Positions 51,958 through 61,515 are shown, counted from the stretch's first letter. The stretch is DNA of 64,000 nucleotides from Psychrobacillus sp. FSL K6-4046 (GCF_038624605.1 NZ_CP152020.1:868001-932000), one strand, 5' to 3'. Program-made: numbers and translations. Notes: generated from the sequence alone by a model not told the origin.

Positions 51958-52482
51958 TTAAATGGTAAGTGCAGTATTAAAATTAGAGCGTCTTACAAGT
52001 TTTACGACAATCGGATAAATGATAAAAAATGCTATGCCATTTATAAGGATTGCTGGTAAAACGACTATTAGGAAGAGTTCTGTAAATACCGCGCCCGCAT
52101 TAAATATGAAAATAGCGGTGGATAGGAAAACAGTTCCTGATATTAAAGTGCCAACGCAAGTTAAAAAGACTGCTACGGCCAATTTGTTAGCTAATTTGTT
52201 TAATAAAATAACTAGACCAAAGAAAACAAATGCAGTGATTGTCTTATCAATTATATTTGGAACAAAGCCACCAGGGAAGGTAGAAAATAATCCTGAAATT
52301 ATTCCTGTGGAGAACCCTAGTAAAAATACACTTTTGACCTCGGGAAATAATAGTATTCCAATAAACATCATGGTCAACATGAAGTCTGGCTTCATACCCC
52401 CGTTAATACCGGGAATAATAATGTAAAGCACTGCTCCTACACCAACTAGTAAAGACATTAGTACAAGATTCTTCGTATTCAT
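51958..52482 (-). CDS. trpP: Tryptophan transporter TrpP
   Basis: 174 residues with about five helices. N-terminal LVLMSLLVGVGAVLYIIIPG then INGGMKPDFMLTMMFIGILL matches B. subtilis TrpP (YhaG). Takes up tryptophan. The sequence before the ATG is rich in GAG/TAG triplets, which in B. subtilis bind TRAP, but here they also make up the ribosome site. Neighbours are hit and yhaH, as expected. Confidence 0.9.
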   Translation of the reverse strand: MNTKNLVLMSLLVGVGAVLYIIIPGINGGMKPDFMLTMMFIGILLFPEVKSVFLLGFSTGIISGLFSTFPGGFVPNIIDKTITAFVFFGLVILLNKLANKLAVAVFLTCVGTLISGTVFLSTAIFIFNAGAVFTELFLIVVLPAILINGIAFFIIYPIVVKLVRRSNFNTALTI

Positions 52483-52593
52483 TTCTCATCTCTCCTCAAC
52501 TTTTCTCAGGCTGTTTAGTTCTCCTAACGTATCCTCGTGATCGTTAGCAAGAAACTTATTATAGATTGTAAATCTTTTTCCTTTTAAAAGCAA

Positions 52594-53022
52594 TTAGTTG
52601 GCAGATAATTTATTTGACAGTTCTTTTGCCAAGTCCTGAATCATTTCGGATGAATAGGTTTTTTCCTTCGTATTCCAAGTGAGCTTCAGCCCATCGGTTT
52701 GATCGTAGCGAGGGATAAAATGCAAATGAAAATGGAAAACGCTTTGTCCGGCAGGGGCACCGTTATTATTTAATAGGTTCATCCCAACAGGTCCAAACGT
52801 ATCCTTTAATGCAGACGCAATTTTTGGAACTACCTTAAATAAATTGCTAGCCTCTTCTTCGCTTAAGTCATATACATTTTCCTTGTGGGATTTAGGAATG
52901 ATTAACGTATGTCCCTTTGTCAGAGGCATAATATCCATAAAAGCATACACATGTTCATCCTCATAAATTTTAGCACTAGGGATAGAGCCATCAATTATTT
53001 TACAAAAAATACAGTTACTCAT
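52594..53022 (-). CDS. hit: HIT family protein Hit
   Basis: 142 residues. Histidine triad QSVFHFHLHFIPR around residues 93-105; N-terminal CIFCKIIDGSIPSAKIYEDE and the IIPKSHKENVYDL segment are standard for the PKCI/HINT-type group. Nucleotide phosphoramidate hydrolase by family. Divergent from ecsA, as in B. subtilis. Confidence 0.95.
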   Translation of the reverse strand: MSNCIFCKIIDGSIPSAKIYEDEHVYAFMDIMPLTKGHTLIIPKSHKENVYDLSEEEASNLFKVVPKIASALKDTFGPVGMNLLNNNGAPAGQSVFHFHLHFIPRYDQTDGLKLTWNTKEKTYSSEMIQDLAKELSNKLSAN

Positions 53023-53177
53023 GAAAAAACCTCCTATTCATTATTAGGATGAGTTTAACATATAATAGGACAAGTTTGTTTTTCTTTTTAACAATTTGAG
53101 AGATAGAAATAAAATGACAGAAGATTTTTAAGGCAGGCTTTGGTAAAATTATAATAAAGAAGAAGTGAGGTGTAGAA

Positions 53178-53918
53178 ATGACTGTACTAGAAGTAAAAAA
53201 TGTAACAGGTGGATATACAAGAAAGCCTGTATTGCATGATTTGGACTTTTCTATTGGTAAAGGAGAGCTTGTAGGTTTAATCGGGCTGAATGGTGCTGGG
53301 AAAAGTACAACGATCAAGCATATTATTGGAACAATGAATGCCGCAAACGGGGAAATTCTACTAAACGGAAAGACGTTAAAGGACGACCCAGCACTATATC
53401 GCTCTTCTTTTTCTTATATACCAGAAACGCCGGTATTATATGACGAGTTAACGTTAAATGAACATTTAGAGCTTACGGCTATGGCCTACAATTTGGACAA
53501 GGATGTATTTGAGGCAAGAAAAACTTCCCTATTAAAAGAGTTTCGTATGGAAAAACGATTAAACTGGTTTCCAACTCATTTTTCTAAGGGAATGCGTCAA
53601 AAAGTGATGATTATGTGTGCATTTTTAGTGAGTCCATCCCTATACATTATTGATGAACCGTTTGTAGGTCTGGACCCTTTAGGTATTCAATCACTACTGG
53701 ATCAGATGAAAGCAAGAAAGGATGAGGGGGCTTCTGTCCTCATGTCGACACATATTCTATCAACAGCTGAACGATATTGTGATCGCATACTTCTTTTGCA
53801 TAATGGGAAAATTCGTGCACAAGGAACGATGACGGACTTACGAGCAGCATTTAACATGCCATATGCTACATTAGATGATCTTTACATCGAAATGACAAAG
53901 GAACAACAAGATGAATAA
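53178..53918 (+). CDS. ecsA: ABC transporter ATP-binding protein EcsA
   Basis: 246 residues. Walker A GLNGAGKSTTIKH, signature region FSKGMRQKVMIM (SKGMRQK, an altered LSGGQ typical of EcsA), Walker B LYIIDEPFVGLDPLG and switch His STHILS. Works with the membrane protein EcsB. In Bacillus, Ecs affects secretion, membrane proteolysis and competence. GAGGTG precedes the ATG; ecsB overlaps by 8 bases. Confidence 0.95.
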   Translation: MTVLEVKNVTGGYTRKPVLHDLDFSIGKGELVGLIGLNGAGKSTTIKHIIGTMNAANGEILLNGKTLKDDPALYRSSFSYIPETPVLYDELTLNEHLELTAMAYNLDKDVFEARKTSLLKEFRMEKRLNWFPTHFSKGMRQKVMIMCAFLVSPSLYIIDEPFVGLDPLGIQSLLDQMKARKDEGASVLMSTHILSTAERYCDRILLLHNGKIRAQGTMTDLRAAFNMPYATLDDLYIEMTKEQQDE

Positions 53919-55107
53919 TTTGCGTGAAGTATGGAGTAAGCGATTTGTCTTCTATATAAATGAGCTTCAGAAATACATGAAATTTATTGTTTCTGGTCAT
54001 TTGGCTATTGTTATCGTATTTGCGATTGGCGCGCTAGGCTATACGTATAGTGGATGGCTAAACACAGCTCCTAAGGATTTTCCCGCATATTTGGTAGTTG
54101 CGTTTATCTTAAGTATCTTAGTTACATTAAGCACACCTGTTACTCTGTTAAAAAATGCAGACAGTGTGTATTTTTTGCCGTTAGAAACAAAGCTAGGGGA
54201 ATATCTACGACTGGCACTTCGTTGGACCTATTTCTCTTCAATCGTAGTCACCTTGGCTGCATATGTTGTGGCAATTCCTTTACTTACAAGAGTAGCTGGT
54301 AGTACAAGAGAAGAAATTATTGCTTTATTGATATTTTTATTAGTATTGAAGTATTGGAGCATCCATACAGAGTTCAACTTCCGATGGGCTGCTAATGGAA
54401 GAGGCGTATGGGGAGACCGTTTTCTACGCTTTCTACTTGTATTAGTAGCACTGTATTTCCTATTGAATGGAAGCTATTTATTTGTGATTTTAGTGGCTAT
54501 TGTACAATTTATTTATACAATGGCATGGGTGAAAAAGAAAAAAGAAGTTCCATTTCCATTTGAACACTTTATTGTAGTTGAGCAATCTCGTATGATGAGA
54601 TTTTACCGATTTGCTAATTACTTTACCGACGTTCCACATATTCGTGGAGCAACCAAAAGAAGAAAATGGTTGGATGTATTTTATAAGCTGGCGAGATATG
54701 GACAAAAAAATACCCAGCTTTACTTAGTTATGAGGACTTTCATCCGAACGAATGACTTTTTCTATTTGTGGCTGCGTTTAACTGGACTTGCGATCATCGG
54801 AGCTATATTCATTCCGTTCCCAATCGTATCCATCATATTTGCCGCTGCCCTTTCCTTTGCTACAGTTATTCAGATTAAGCATGCACTATTGTCAGGATAT
54901 GAATTTAGAATGGATCTTTTGTTTCCTATTGAAAAGGACGCAAGAAAGCAATCAGTTGCGCGTTTGATTCGGATCCTTCAGTTCATTCAAGCAGTGGCTG
55001 TTTTGATAGGTGTTCTAATCCAAGGCGGAAATTCTCCTATCACATACTTAGTACCAGTAGCCGTGTTAGTAGTGTCAGAACTAACTTTGCGAATGAGTAA
55101 AATCTAA
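53911..55107 (+). CDS. ecsB: ABC transporter permease EcsB
   Basis: 398 residues with about eight to ten helices; N-terminal REVWSKRFVFYINELQKYMK and the central RFLRFLLVLVALYFLLNGSY match EcsB. Permease partner of EcsA; the exported molecule is unknown. In B. subtilis ecsC follows; here a terminator and the repeat array follow instead. Confidence 0.93.
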   Translation: MNNLREVWSKRFVFYINELQKYMKFIVSGHLAIVIVFAIGALGYTYSGWLNTAPKDFPAYLVVAFILSILVTLSTPVTLLKNADSVYFLPLETKLGEYLRLALRWTYFSSIVVTLAAYVVAIPLLTRVAGSTREEIIALLIFLLVLKYWSIHTEFNFRWAANGRGVWGDRFLRFLLVLVALYFLLNGSYLFVILVAIVQFIYTMAWVKKKKEVPFPFEHFIVVEQSRMMRFYRFANYFTDVPHIRGATKRRKWLDVFYKLARYGQKNTQLYLVMRTFIRTNDFFYLWLRLTGLAIIGAIFIPFPIVSIIFAAALSFATVIQIKHALLSGYEFRMDLLFPIEKDARKQSVARLIRILQFIQAVAVLIGVLIQGGNSPITYLVPVAVLVVSELTLRMSKI

Positions 55108-55118
55108 TTGTTGAAATA

Positions 55119-55166
55119 AAAACTGTAAATACACTCAAGTAAATTGAGTGGTTTGCAGTTTTTTTA
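55119..55166 (+). terminator. Intrinsic terminator after ecsB
   Basis: AAACTG and CAGTTT outer arms with ACTCAA/TTGAGT inner arms; seven T follow. Confidence 0.88.
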
Positions 55167-55194
55167 TTTGAGAAACAAAGTATGGAGTTGTGTC

Positions 55195-55501
55195 TATAAG
55201 TAGGGGGGCCCATAAAGAGTATGGAAAGCGCCTATAAATAGGATGGAAGTGACCCATAAATCAAAGAAAAGCGCCCGTAAACGTGGGAATCGCCCATAGG
55301 TTGATGGAAAGTGTCCCATAAAGTGTAGGAAAGCGCCCATAAACAGGTTAGGAGTGTCCCATAAATCAAAGCAAAGCGCCCGTAAAGGTGTGAATCGCCC
55401 GTAGGCAGGCGGAAAGTGTCCCATAAAGAGTATGGAAAGCGCCCATAAACAGGATGGAAGTGACCCATAAATCAAAGAAAAGCGCCCGTAAACGTGGGAA
55501 T
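55195..55501. repeat. Array B, part 1: ~21-bp repeats with 105-bp higher-order period
   Basis: About 15 units. Five variants recur in order: GCGCCCATAAACAGG, GTGACCCATAAATC, GCGCCCGTAAACG, ATCGCCCATAGGTTG and GTGTCCCATAAAG, each led by GGAAA-like bases. Successive copies of the five-unit block are 105-106 bp apart. Two overlapping minus-strand frames stay open through it, which is an effect of the repeat period. Confidence 0.88.
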
Positions 55502-55575
55502 TGGTCTTCTGTAAAGAAAGTAGACAAATTAATTCACAACTTTTTTTCTTCCACTACCGCGCTGTCGCTTGCTGG

Positions 55576-55626
55576 GATGGTGAAAACAGGATAGGTCACA
55601 ACCATACCTATCCTATTTCCACCATC
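55576..55626. other. Hairpin inside IS3 copy B, downstream of orfB
   Basis: GATGGTG pairs with CACCATC, then after a symmetric internal loop AGGATAGGT pairs with ACCTATCCT around a 9-base loop. It lies 11 bases beyond the orfB stop. Confidence 0.82.
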
Positions 55627-55636
55627 TCTGATTTTC

Positions 55637-56524
55637 TCACCCTGCAGCCAAAAGACAACTTTTATTGAACGCTTGTTCAAAGTCTACAGGACTCACATAA
55701 CCCAACGTGGAATGCCTTCTTCTCGTATTATAGAATTGGTCAATATAATGCCCAACCGCTTTGATTGCTTGCTCACGCGTCTCCCATTTATGGCGGTAGA
55801 TCAACTCTTTCTTGATCGTCGCATGGAACGACTCGATACAGGCATTGTCATAAGGATCTCCCTTGCGACTCATGCTGCCCTTCATTTCTCTTTCGGTCAA
55901 TAACCCGGTATAATCCTGCGAACAATATTGCGATCCACGGTCCGAGTGATGGATTAGTCCTTCCCCTGGGTCCCTTATCATAATTGCCTGTTGGAGGGCT
56001 TCGAAGGGTAATTCTTTTTTCATATTGTCTCTAATACTCCAGCCAATAATTTTTCGTGAAAAAAGGTCCATCACGCTCGCCAAATATAACCACCCCTGTA
56101 TAGTCCAGATATACGTTATATCTGTTACCCATACGGTATTAGGTGCTTCCGCCAAGAATTTGCGTTCAAGCAGATTTGGATAGATAGGATGTTGGTGATT
56201 GGAATCCGTCGTCACCACGTAAGGGGTCGCTGATGTCGCACGGAGTCCCATCTCGTTCATTCGTTTCCCTATTGTCCGCTCACACACGTGAACACCTTGC
56301 GCCTCCAAATCTTTTGCGATTCGCGGGCTGCCATAAGTTCCATGACTTTCAATGAAGCTGGTTCGGATCAGTTGGTTGATTTCTTCTTTTTCCTCTTGAA
56401 TTCTGTTCCGTTTCTCTTTTTCTCTCAACCATTTGTAATAACCACTAGTTGAAACCTTTAAAACTTCAGACATCTTCACCACGCGAAACTCATTTTGATG
56501 TTCCTCTATGAACGTAAATATCAC
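55637..56524 (-). CDS. IS3-family transposase OrfB
   Basis: 295 residues visible. HTH_21 region ([19 protein letters not shown]), rve integrase core with WVTDITYI (Asp), [11 protein letters not shown] (Asp) and [14 protein letters not shown] (Glu), and a C-terminal [16 protein letters not shown]. It belongs to a different group from copy A. Its GTG overlaps the orfA stop; the fusion protein would arise by -1 slippage at A AAA AAG in orfA. No internal stop. Confidence 0.95.
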   Translation of the reverse strand: MIFTFIEEHQNEFRVVKMSEVLKVSTSGYYKWLREKEKRNRIQEEKEEINQLIRTSFIESHGTYGSPRIAKDLEAQGVHVCERTIGKRMNEMGLRATSATPYVVTTDSNHQHPIYPNLLERKFLAEAPNTVWVTDITYIWTIQGWLYLASVMDLFSRKIIGWSIRDNMKKELPFEALQQAIMIRDPGEGLIHHSDRGSQYCSQDYTGLLTEREMKGSMSRKGDPYDNACIESFHATIKKELIYRHKWETREQAIKAVGHYIDQFYNTRRRHSTLGYVSPVDFEQAFNKSCLLAAG

Positions 56525-56808
56525 GTGTGGCCTTTGGCGAAGACATGCATGGCCTTTTTTAAGATTTCATTTTCCTCCTTCAGTTCTTTTTCGTTCTTCT
56601 CTAGCTCTGCTATGCGTCTTTTCAGTTCTGTAGAAGAGATGAGCTGTTCATTATTTGAAAGCTCCTGCTTCTTGTTGTAGGCCCTTACCCAGGCACGAAT
56701 TCTTTGCGGCTTGATCCCATGTTCATATCCTAATTCGGTTGCCTTTCTTCCATCTTCGATTACCAATTTCACCAGATAATCACGCATTTCTCTACTTGTC
56801 CTTGTCAT
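56521..56808 (-). CDS. IS3-family OrfA
   Basis: About 95 residues: helix-turn-helix ([20 protein letters not shown] and [11 protein letters not shown]) and a leucine-zipper coiled coil ([20 protein letters not shown]), ending [17 protein letters not shown] at 56808 lies 11 bases from GGGAG; a GTG at 56817 is too close. LKKAM carries the slippery A AAA AAG. Confidence 0.92.
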   Translation of the reverse strand: MTRTSREMRDYLVKLVIEDGRKATELGYEHGIKPQRIRAWVRAYNKKQELSNNEQLISSTELKRRIAELEKNEKELKEENEILKKAMHVFAKGHT

Positions 56809-56883
56809 AATAAACACGCTCCCTTTATTTTCTATAAGTATGAGGGTCGTGTTTTAACGTGTCCACTTTTTATACTATCTCTA

Positions 56884-56983
56884 GAATCGCCCATAGGTTG
56901 ATGGAAAGTGTCCCATAAAGTGTAGGAAAGCGCCCATAAACAGGTTAGGAGTGTCCCATAAATCAAAGAAAAGCGCCCGTAAA
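56884..56983. repeat. Array B, part 2, between two insertion sequences
   Basis: Five units (ATCGCCCATAGGTTG, GTGTCCCATAAAG, GCGCCCATAAACAGG, GTGTCCCATAAATC, GCGCCCGTAAA), continuing the fixed order from part 1. Confidence 0.88.
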
Positions 56984-58480
56984 GAGAACGTATAAAATTT
57001 TGTGTAAATGACCATAACTTTCCTATAGGAGATGATCATTATGCAAAATTACGAAAATATGAGAATCAAGGATTTAGCTAGAGAGTGTCAATCTGTTGAT
57101 GACATCATCGAGATGATGAAAAATCTTTTTAAAGAAACATTACAGCTTGTATTTGAGGCCGAAATCGAAGACCACCTTGGCTACTCCAAACATAGCCCGA
57201 CAGGAAATAATACCGGAAACAGTAGAAATGGCTATCGTTCAAAGGTGATTCGAACAAAGTTTGGAAATACAGAATTAAATATACCTAGAGACCGCAATGG
57301 TGAATATGAACCGCAAATCGTGAAGAATTACGAGTCGTCCATCAATGGCTTAGAAGAACAGATTTTAGCTTTGTATTCCAAAGGAATGTCCACAAGAGAT
57401 ATCGAGTCACATATGAAAGATATATATGGTGTCGAAGTATCTCCTAGCTTGGTTAGTAAGGTAACAGATAAAATTTTACCTCAGATTTTCGAATGGCACT
57501 CCCGCCCTTTAGACCGTGTGTATCCAATTGTTTATTTGGATGCGGTCCACTTCAAGGTGAAGCACGAGAACCGTATTATTAATAAAGCTGCTTATACTGT
57601 TCTCGGCATTAATTCCGATGGAATTAAGGATATCCTTGGTATATGGGTAGGTGAAAATGAAAGCGCGAGCTTTTGGCTAGGTGTCTGTACAGACCTTAAA
57701 AGTCGTGGTGTAGAAGATATCTTTATTGCGTGTAAGGACGGACTTTCTGGCTTTACAGAAGCGATCCAGAGCACCTTTCCAAAGACGCATATTCAGTTGT
57801 GTGTGATCCATCAATTACGAAATACCATGAAGTATGTGCCTTCAAGGGAACGAAACCCGTTTATGACCGATTTAAAGAAGGTATACAAGGCTTCTACTTT
57901 GGAGCAAGCTGAACTTGAGTTTGGAAAAGTAAAGGCATCATGGAAAGATAAATATCCGAAGGTTATTGGTTCTTGGGAGGAACATTGGTTGGAGCTTACA
58001 GCTTACTTTTCCTACCCGACGGAGATACGGAAAATCATTTATACGACCAATACAGTGGAAGGATTCCATCGCCAACTGAGAAAGGTAACAAAGACAAAAA
58101 CAGCCTATCCTACGGACAATTCACTAAAGAAGATTCTTTATTTGGCCACGATGGATGCCATAAAAAAATGGAATAAGCCTATTCCAGGATGGCTAGAGTG
58201 TGAGGGACAATTCAAAATTATTTTTGAGGGGCGGATTTAGTAGGATTATCCCTTGTTCATGTACAGTCGTGTTGGGCTCCGCTACGCTACACCCAAAAGT
58301 TTTACGCTTTATTTAGACCAAAAAGATAAGAAAAAGAGAGAGAAAAACCCTCTCCTTTTTGGCCATCGGTTAAGTGCTCAGGTTGCTCTTCAGCAGAGCC
58401 TTATCCCCTTAACGGATAAAGTAAGTATGTGTTTAGAATAAAGATAGTAATACATTTACACAAAATATTTTACATTCCCC
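56984..58480 (+). mobile_element. IS256-family insertion sequence
   Basis: 1497 bp inserted in array B. Terminal inverted repeats: GAGAACGTATAAAATTTTGT at the left, GGGAATGTAAAATATTTTGT inward from the right, both continuing GTAAATG. Target duplication CCCGTAAA at 56976-56983 and 58481-58488 (8 bp, normal for the family). About 240 bases between the transposase stop and the right end hold no supported gene. Confidence 0.92.
57041..58240 (+). CDS. IS256-family (Mutator-type) transposase
   Basis: 399 residues. N-terminal DHLGYSKHSPTGNNTGNSRN then GYRSK, central DDE domain (PIVYLDAVHFKVK for the first Asp, FIACKDGLSGFTEAI for the second, TNTVEGFHRQLRKVTKTK with the Glu) and HIQLCVIHQLRNTMKYV, the family's C/D-x-x-H region. 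ATG at 57041 has AGGAGA at 9 bases. Appears intact. Confidence 0.96.
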   Translation: MQNYENMRIKDLARECQSVDDIIEMMKNLFKETLQLVFEAEIEDHLGYSKHSPTGNNTGNSRNGYRSKVIRTKFGNTELNIPRDRNGEYEPQIVKNYESSINGLEEQILALYSKGMSTRDIESHMKDIYGVEVSPSLVSKVTDKILPQIFEWHSRPLDRVYPIVYLDAVHFKVKHENRIINKAAYTVLGINSDGIKDILGIWVGENESASFWLGVCTDLKSRGVEDIFIACKDGLSGFTEAIQSTFPKTHIQLCVIHQLRNTMKYVPSRERNPFMTDLKKVYKASTLEQAELEFGKVKASWKDKYPKVIGSWEEHWLELTAYFSYPTEIRKIIYTTNTVEGFHRQLRKVTKTKTAYPTDNSLKKILYLATMDAIKKWNKPIPGWLECEGQFKIIFEGRI

Positions 58481-58578
58481 CCGTAAAGGTGTGAATCGCC
58501 CATAACCAGGTGGAAAGTGTCCCATTAAGAGTAAGAAGGCGCCCATAAGCAGGTCCGAAGTGTCCCATTAATCCACCA
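58481..58578. repeat. Array B, part 3
   Basis: CCCGTAAAGG, then ATCGCCCATAACC, GTGTCCCATTAAG, GCGCCCATAAGC and GTGTCCCATTAATCC. The order of variants is kept, but sequence is more diverged (CATTAA replaces CATAAA), so this is an older edge of the array. Confidence 0.82.
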
Positions 58579-58666
58579 TAAAACTTGGATTAGCAAAACT
58601 TAATGACGCTCGTGTTTTACAAAAATAGGAATCATTATTTTAATTTTTGTACATATTAAAAATAAG

Positions 58667-58692
58667 AAAACGCTCAGATTATGAGCGTTTTA
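58667..58692 (-). terminator. Intrinsic terminator after hmoB
   Basis: AAAACGCTCA and TGAGCGTTTT flank a 5-base loop; on the minus strand CTTATTTTT follows. Confidence 0.8.
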
Positions 58693-58715
58693 GCGTTGTT
58701 TATTAATCTCTATTC

Positions 58716-59204
58716 TTATTCCTCTTTTGTTTTTGAACGATAGGTCGATATATAAGGGGCGCTTGTAAATAACTGTTGCTTATCTGCGACACTGGTGAAG
58801 TCTAGTGCAACAGACTTTTCCCAGATTTCATAGCTATTAGGTCCATTCCATTCTGATAAGATAATATAAGTATCTGATTTTAAAGGTTTTAAAACGCGTA
58901 AAGCTATGAAGCCTGGTTCAGATTCAACAGTTGGAGAAAGGTTTGTATATTGATGTTCAAATATTGGTTTACCTTCATCTGATACGGGGATGTGGTGAAG
59001 GACAAAGTATCCATTCTCATTAAAACTGCCGCGAGATTCTAAAATTTCATAAATACGAGGGACTTGAAAGACGGATTTACCAGTCGTTTCATGAATGAGA
59101 ACTGAATTTCCTGTTCCATGTAAAATGTATATATTTTCATTGGGGTGTTTATCTTTTATGGACTGCATAAACTCAGGTGTTCCGGACGTCATATATAATT
59201 TCAT
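58716..59204 (-). CDS. hmoB: Heme-degrading monooxygenase HmoB-like (ABM domain)
   Basis: 162 residues: N-terminal half of unknown fold and a C-terminal antibiotic-biosynthesis-monooxygenase domain (NLSPTVESEPGFIALRVLKP; YIILSEWNGPNSYEIWEKS). Length and layout match B. subtilis HmoB (YhgC), which opens heme and frees iron. GGAGGAAG precedes the ATG. It is divergent from hemE, so heme breakdown and synthesis genes sit back to back. Confidence 0.88.
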   Translation of the reverse strand: MKLYMTSGTPEFMQSIKDKHPNENIYILHGTGNSVLIHETTGKSVFQVPRIYEILESRGSFNENGYFVLHHIPVSDEGKPIFEHQYTNLSPTVESEPGFIALRVLKPLKSDTYIILSEWNGPNSYEIWEKSVALDFTSVADKQQLFTSAPYISTYRSKTKEE

Positions 59205-59496
59205 TAAACTTCCTCCAGTATAATTTATATTTTGTATTTATATTTTCCCCTAATTTGCAAATTTAAAAACAACCTTTTTTCAGGATGGTTTGAAATCAGG
59301 ACAAATTTATGACAATTCCCGTTTATAACTATACATTAATTCAAGAAACGTCTATAGTTGAAGCGTATATTGGAAACGGAATGTAATCGTTATCAAAGGC
59401 AATTCAAAAGATTTTCTTCAGGCAATGTAGTAAAGTATTATCATGTAATGTATTTAGGTATAAAATAACATGTTATCAAGAAGGGCAGGAAATGAA

Positions 59497-60549
59497 ATGA
59501 CTACTTTTAACGACACACTTTTACGTGCAGCGCGCGGTGAGAAAGTGGAACATACACCTGTATGGTATATGAGGCAAGCGGGAAGATCGCAACCAGAATA
59601 TAGAAAAATTAAAGAAAAATATTCTTTAGAACAAATTACCCACGAGCCAGAGCTTTGTGCGTATGTGACACGTCTACCAGTAGAAAACTACAATGTAGAT
59701 GCGGCTATTCTTTATAAAGACATTGTAACTCCACTTGTAGGAATCGGAGTAGACGTAAAAATAAAATCTGGTGTTGGACCAGTCATTTCAAATCCAATAC
59801 GTACCGTACAAGATGTGGAAAAACTAGGAGAATTCTCTCCAGAAGACCACGTACCATTTGTTTTAGATACTATAAAATTATTAACGACAGAACAATTAAA
59901 TGTTCCACTAATTGGTTTTGCAGGTGCTCCATTCACATTAGCAAGCTACATGATTGAGGGCGGACCATCTAGAAGCTATAACAAAACGAAATCATTTATG
60001 GTATCTGAGCCACAAGCATGGTTTGCTTTAATGGACAAGCTTGCTGATATGATTGTTATTTACATAAAAGCTCAAGTTAAAGCTGGAGCTAAGGCCATCC
60101 AAATTTTTGACTCTTGGGTTGGTGCATTAAATGTAGAAGATTATCGTATTTTCATCAAGCCTATTATGACACGCATTTTTTCTGAGTTGCGTGAAACCGG
60201 TGTTCCGTTAATCACTTTTGGTGTAGGAGCTAGCCACCTGGCAATGGAGTGGCATGATCTACCTGTAGATGTAGTAGGTATCGATTGGCGCCTATCCATT
60301 GAGGAAGCTCGTGCAAAAGGATTAACTAAACCACTAATGGGTAACTTGGATCCATCTTATTTAATTGGGGATTGGGCAGAAATTGAGAAACGTGCAAAAT
60401 TGATTATTGAACAAGGTGTAGCTCACCCTAGTCATATTTTCAATCTAGGTCACGGCGTGTTCCCAGAAGTTGATCCGGATGTTTTGAAACGCTTAACTTC
60501 GTTTATCCATGATTATAGTAGAGAACTTATTGCAGCGAAATCTAACTAA
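59497..60549 (+). CDS. hemE: Uroporphyrinogen decarboxylase HemE
   Basis: 350 residues. N-terminal signature [17 protein letters not shown], substrate-site segments [18 protein letters not shown] and [12 protein letters not shown], and [15 protein letters not shown]. Converts uroporphyrinogen III to coproporphyrinogen III. ATG at 59497 is chosen from homologue length; the ATG at 59470 would add nine residues. hemH follows 22 bases later. Confidence 0.95.
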   Translation: MTTFNDTLLRAARGEKVEHTPVWYMRQAGRSQPEYRKIKEKYSLEQITHEPELCAYVTRLPVENYNVDAAILYKDIVTPLVGIGVDVKIKSGVGPVISNPIRTVQDVEKLGEFSPEDHVPFVLDTIKLLTTEQLNVPLIGFAGAPFTLASYMIEGGPSRSYNKTKSFMVSEPQAWFALMDKLADMIVIYIKAQVKAGAKAIQIFDSWVGALNVEDYRIFIKPIMTRIFSELRETGVPLITFGVGASHLAMEWHDLPVDVVGIDWRLSIEEARAKGLTKPLMGNLDPSYLIGDWAEIEKRAKLIIEQGVAHPSHIFNLGHGVFPEVDPDVLKRLTSFIHDYSRELIAAKSN

Positions 60550-60571
60550 AATAACTTTTGAGGTGACAAAA

Positions 60572-61501
60572 ATGAAGAAAACAATGGGATTATTAGTAAT
60601 GGCATATGGAACTCCATATGAGGAAGCGGATATTGAACGTTACTATACGCATATTCGTCATGGTCGTAAACCAAGCGAAGAACAATTAGAGGATTTAACT
60701 GGTCGCTATAAAGCAATTGGAGGAATTTCTCCGCTAGCTAAAATCACAGAAAACCAAGCAAAAGGTCTTTGCGAACGTTTAAATGAAGTACAAGATGATA
60801 TTGAATTTAAGTTATATATTGGCTTAAAGCATATCGAACCTTTCTTAGAGGATGCAGTGGCAGAAATGCATAAGGATGGAATCACGGAAGCCGTTTCCAT
60901 CGTATTGGCTCCACATTTCTCAACATTCTCGATTAAATCATATAATGGACGTATCAAAGAAGAGGCTGATAAACTAGGCAACCTTAAAATAACTTCTGTA
61001 GAAAGCTGGTATACAGAGCCTAAGTTCATCCAGTATTGGAGTAATAAAGTAAGTGAAGCATTTTCAGCAATGTCAGAAGAGCAACGTGAAAAAGCCTGCT
61101 TAATCGTTTCTGCTCACTCTTTACCTGAAAAAATTAAAACTTTGGGAGATCCATATGAGGATCAACTAAAAGAAACAGCAGATTTAATCGCTGAGGCTGC
61201 TGGTGTAAAAAATTATGCAGTAGGCTGGCAAAGTGCTGGTCAAACTCCTGAACCATGGATTGGACCAGATGTACAAGACTTGACTCATGATTTACACAAA
61301 GAAAAAGGCTACACAACATTCGTTTATACTCCAGTAGGATTTGTTTCAGAGCATTTAGAAGTTCTTTACGATAACGATTACGAATGTAAAGTGGTTTGTG
61401 ATGAAATCGGTGCTACTTATGTGCGTCCTGCTATGCCAAACGACCAGCCTCAATTTATTGATGCTATGGCGGACGTAGTGATGAAGCATTTAAAAGCTTA
61501 A
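60572..61501 (+). CDS. hemH: Coproporphyrin ferrochelatase HemH (CpfC)
   Basis: 309 residues. [51 protein letters not shown]-like segment ([13 protein letters not shown], with the catalytic His) and [17 protein letters not shown] are family motifs. Inserts iron into coproporphyrin III in the Gram-positive heme pathway. ATG at 60572 follows GAGGTG. In B. subtilis hemY comes next; here it does not. Confidence 0.95.
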   Translation: MKKTMGLLVMAYGTPYEEADIERYYTHIRHGRKPSEEQLEDLTGRYKAIGGISPLAKITENQAKGLCERLNEVQDDIEFKLYIGLKHIEPFLEDAVAEMHKDGITEAVSIVLAPHFSTFSIKSYNGRIKEEADKLGNLKITSVESWYTEPKFIQYWSNKVSEAFSAMSEEQREKACLIVSAHSLPEKIKTLGDPYEDQLKETADLIAEAAGVKNYAVGWQSAGQTPEPWIGPDVQDLTHDLHKEKGYTTFVYTPVGFVSEHLEVLYDNDYECKVVCDEIGATYVRPAMPNDQPQFIDAMADVVMKHLKA

Positions 61502-61515
61502 CAAACTGATTAATA

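Larger units (their letters stand above)
55502..56883 (-). mobile_element. IS3-family insertion sequence (copy B)
   Basis: 1382 bp, inserted in array B. The flanking GAAT at 55498-55501 and 56884-56887 is the target duplication, and joining the flanks restores the repeat unit GGAATCGCCCATAGG. Ends share an imperfect inverted repeat including GTA..A.AAAGT.GACA. orfA and orfB are on the minus strand. Confidence 0.92.

Noticed and set aside
52019-52426. 135-codon plus-strand frame opposite trpP
   Set aside because: Antisense shadow of trpP; the minus-strand product matches a known transporter.
55194-55475. Two overlapping minus-strand open frames of 93 and 78 codons through array B
   Set aside because: Both arise because the repeat period is a multiple of three; the frames have no ribosome site and encode repetitive aromatic sequence.
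58253-58441. 62-codon frame behind the IS256 transposase
   Set aside because: Lacks a ribosome site and a plausible protein composition; most likely the non-coding tail of the element.
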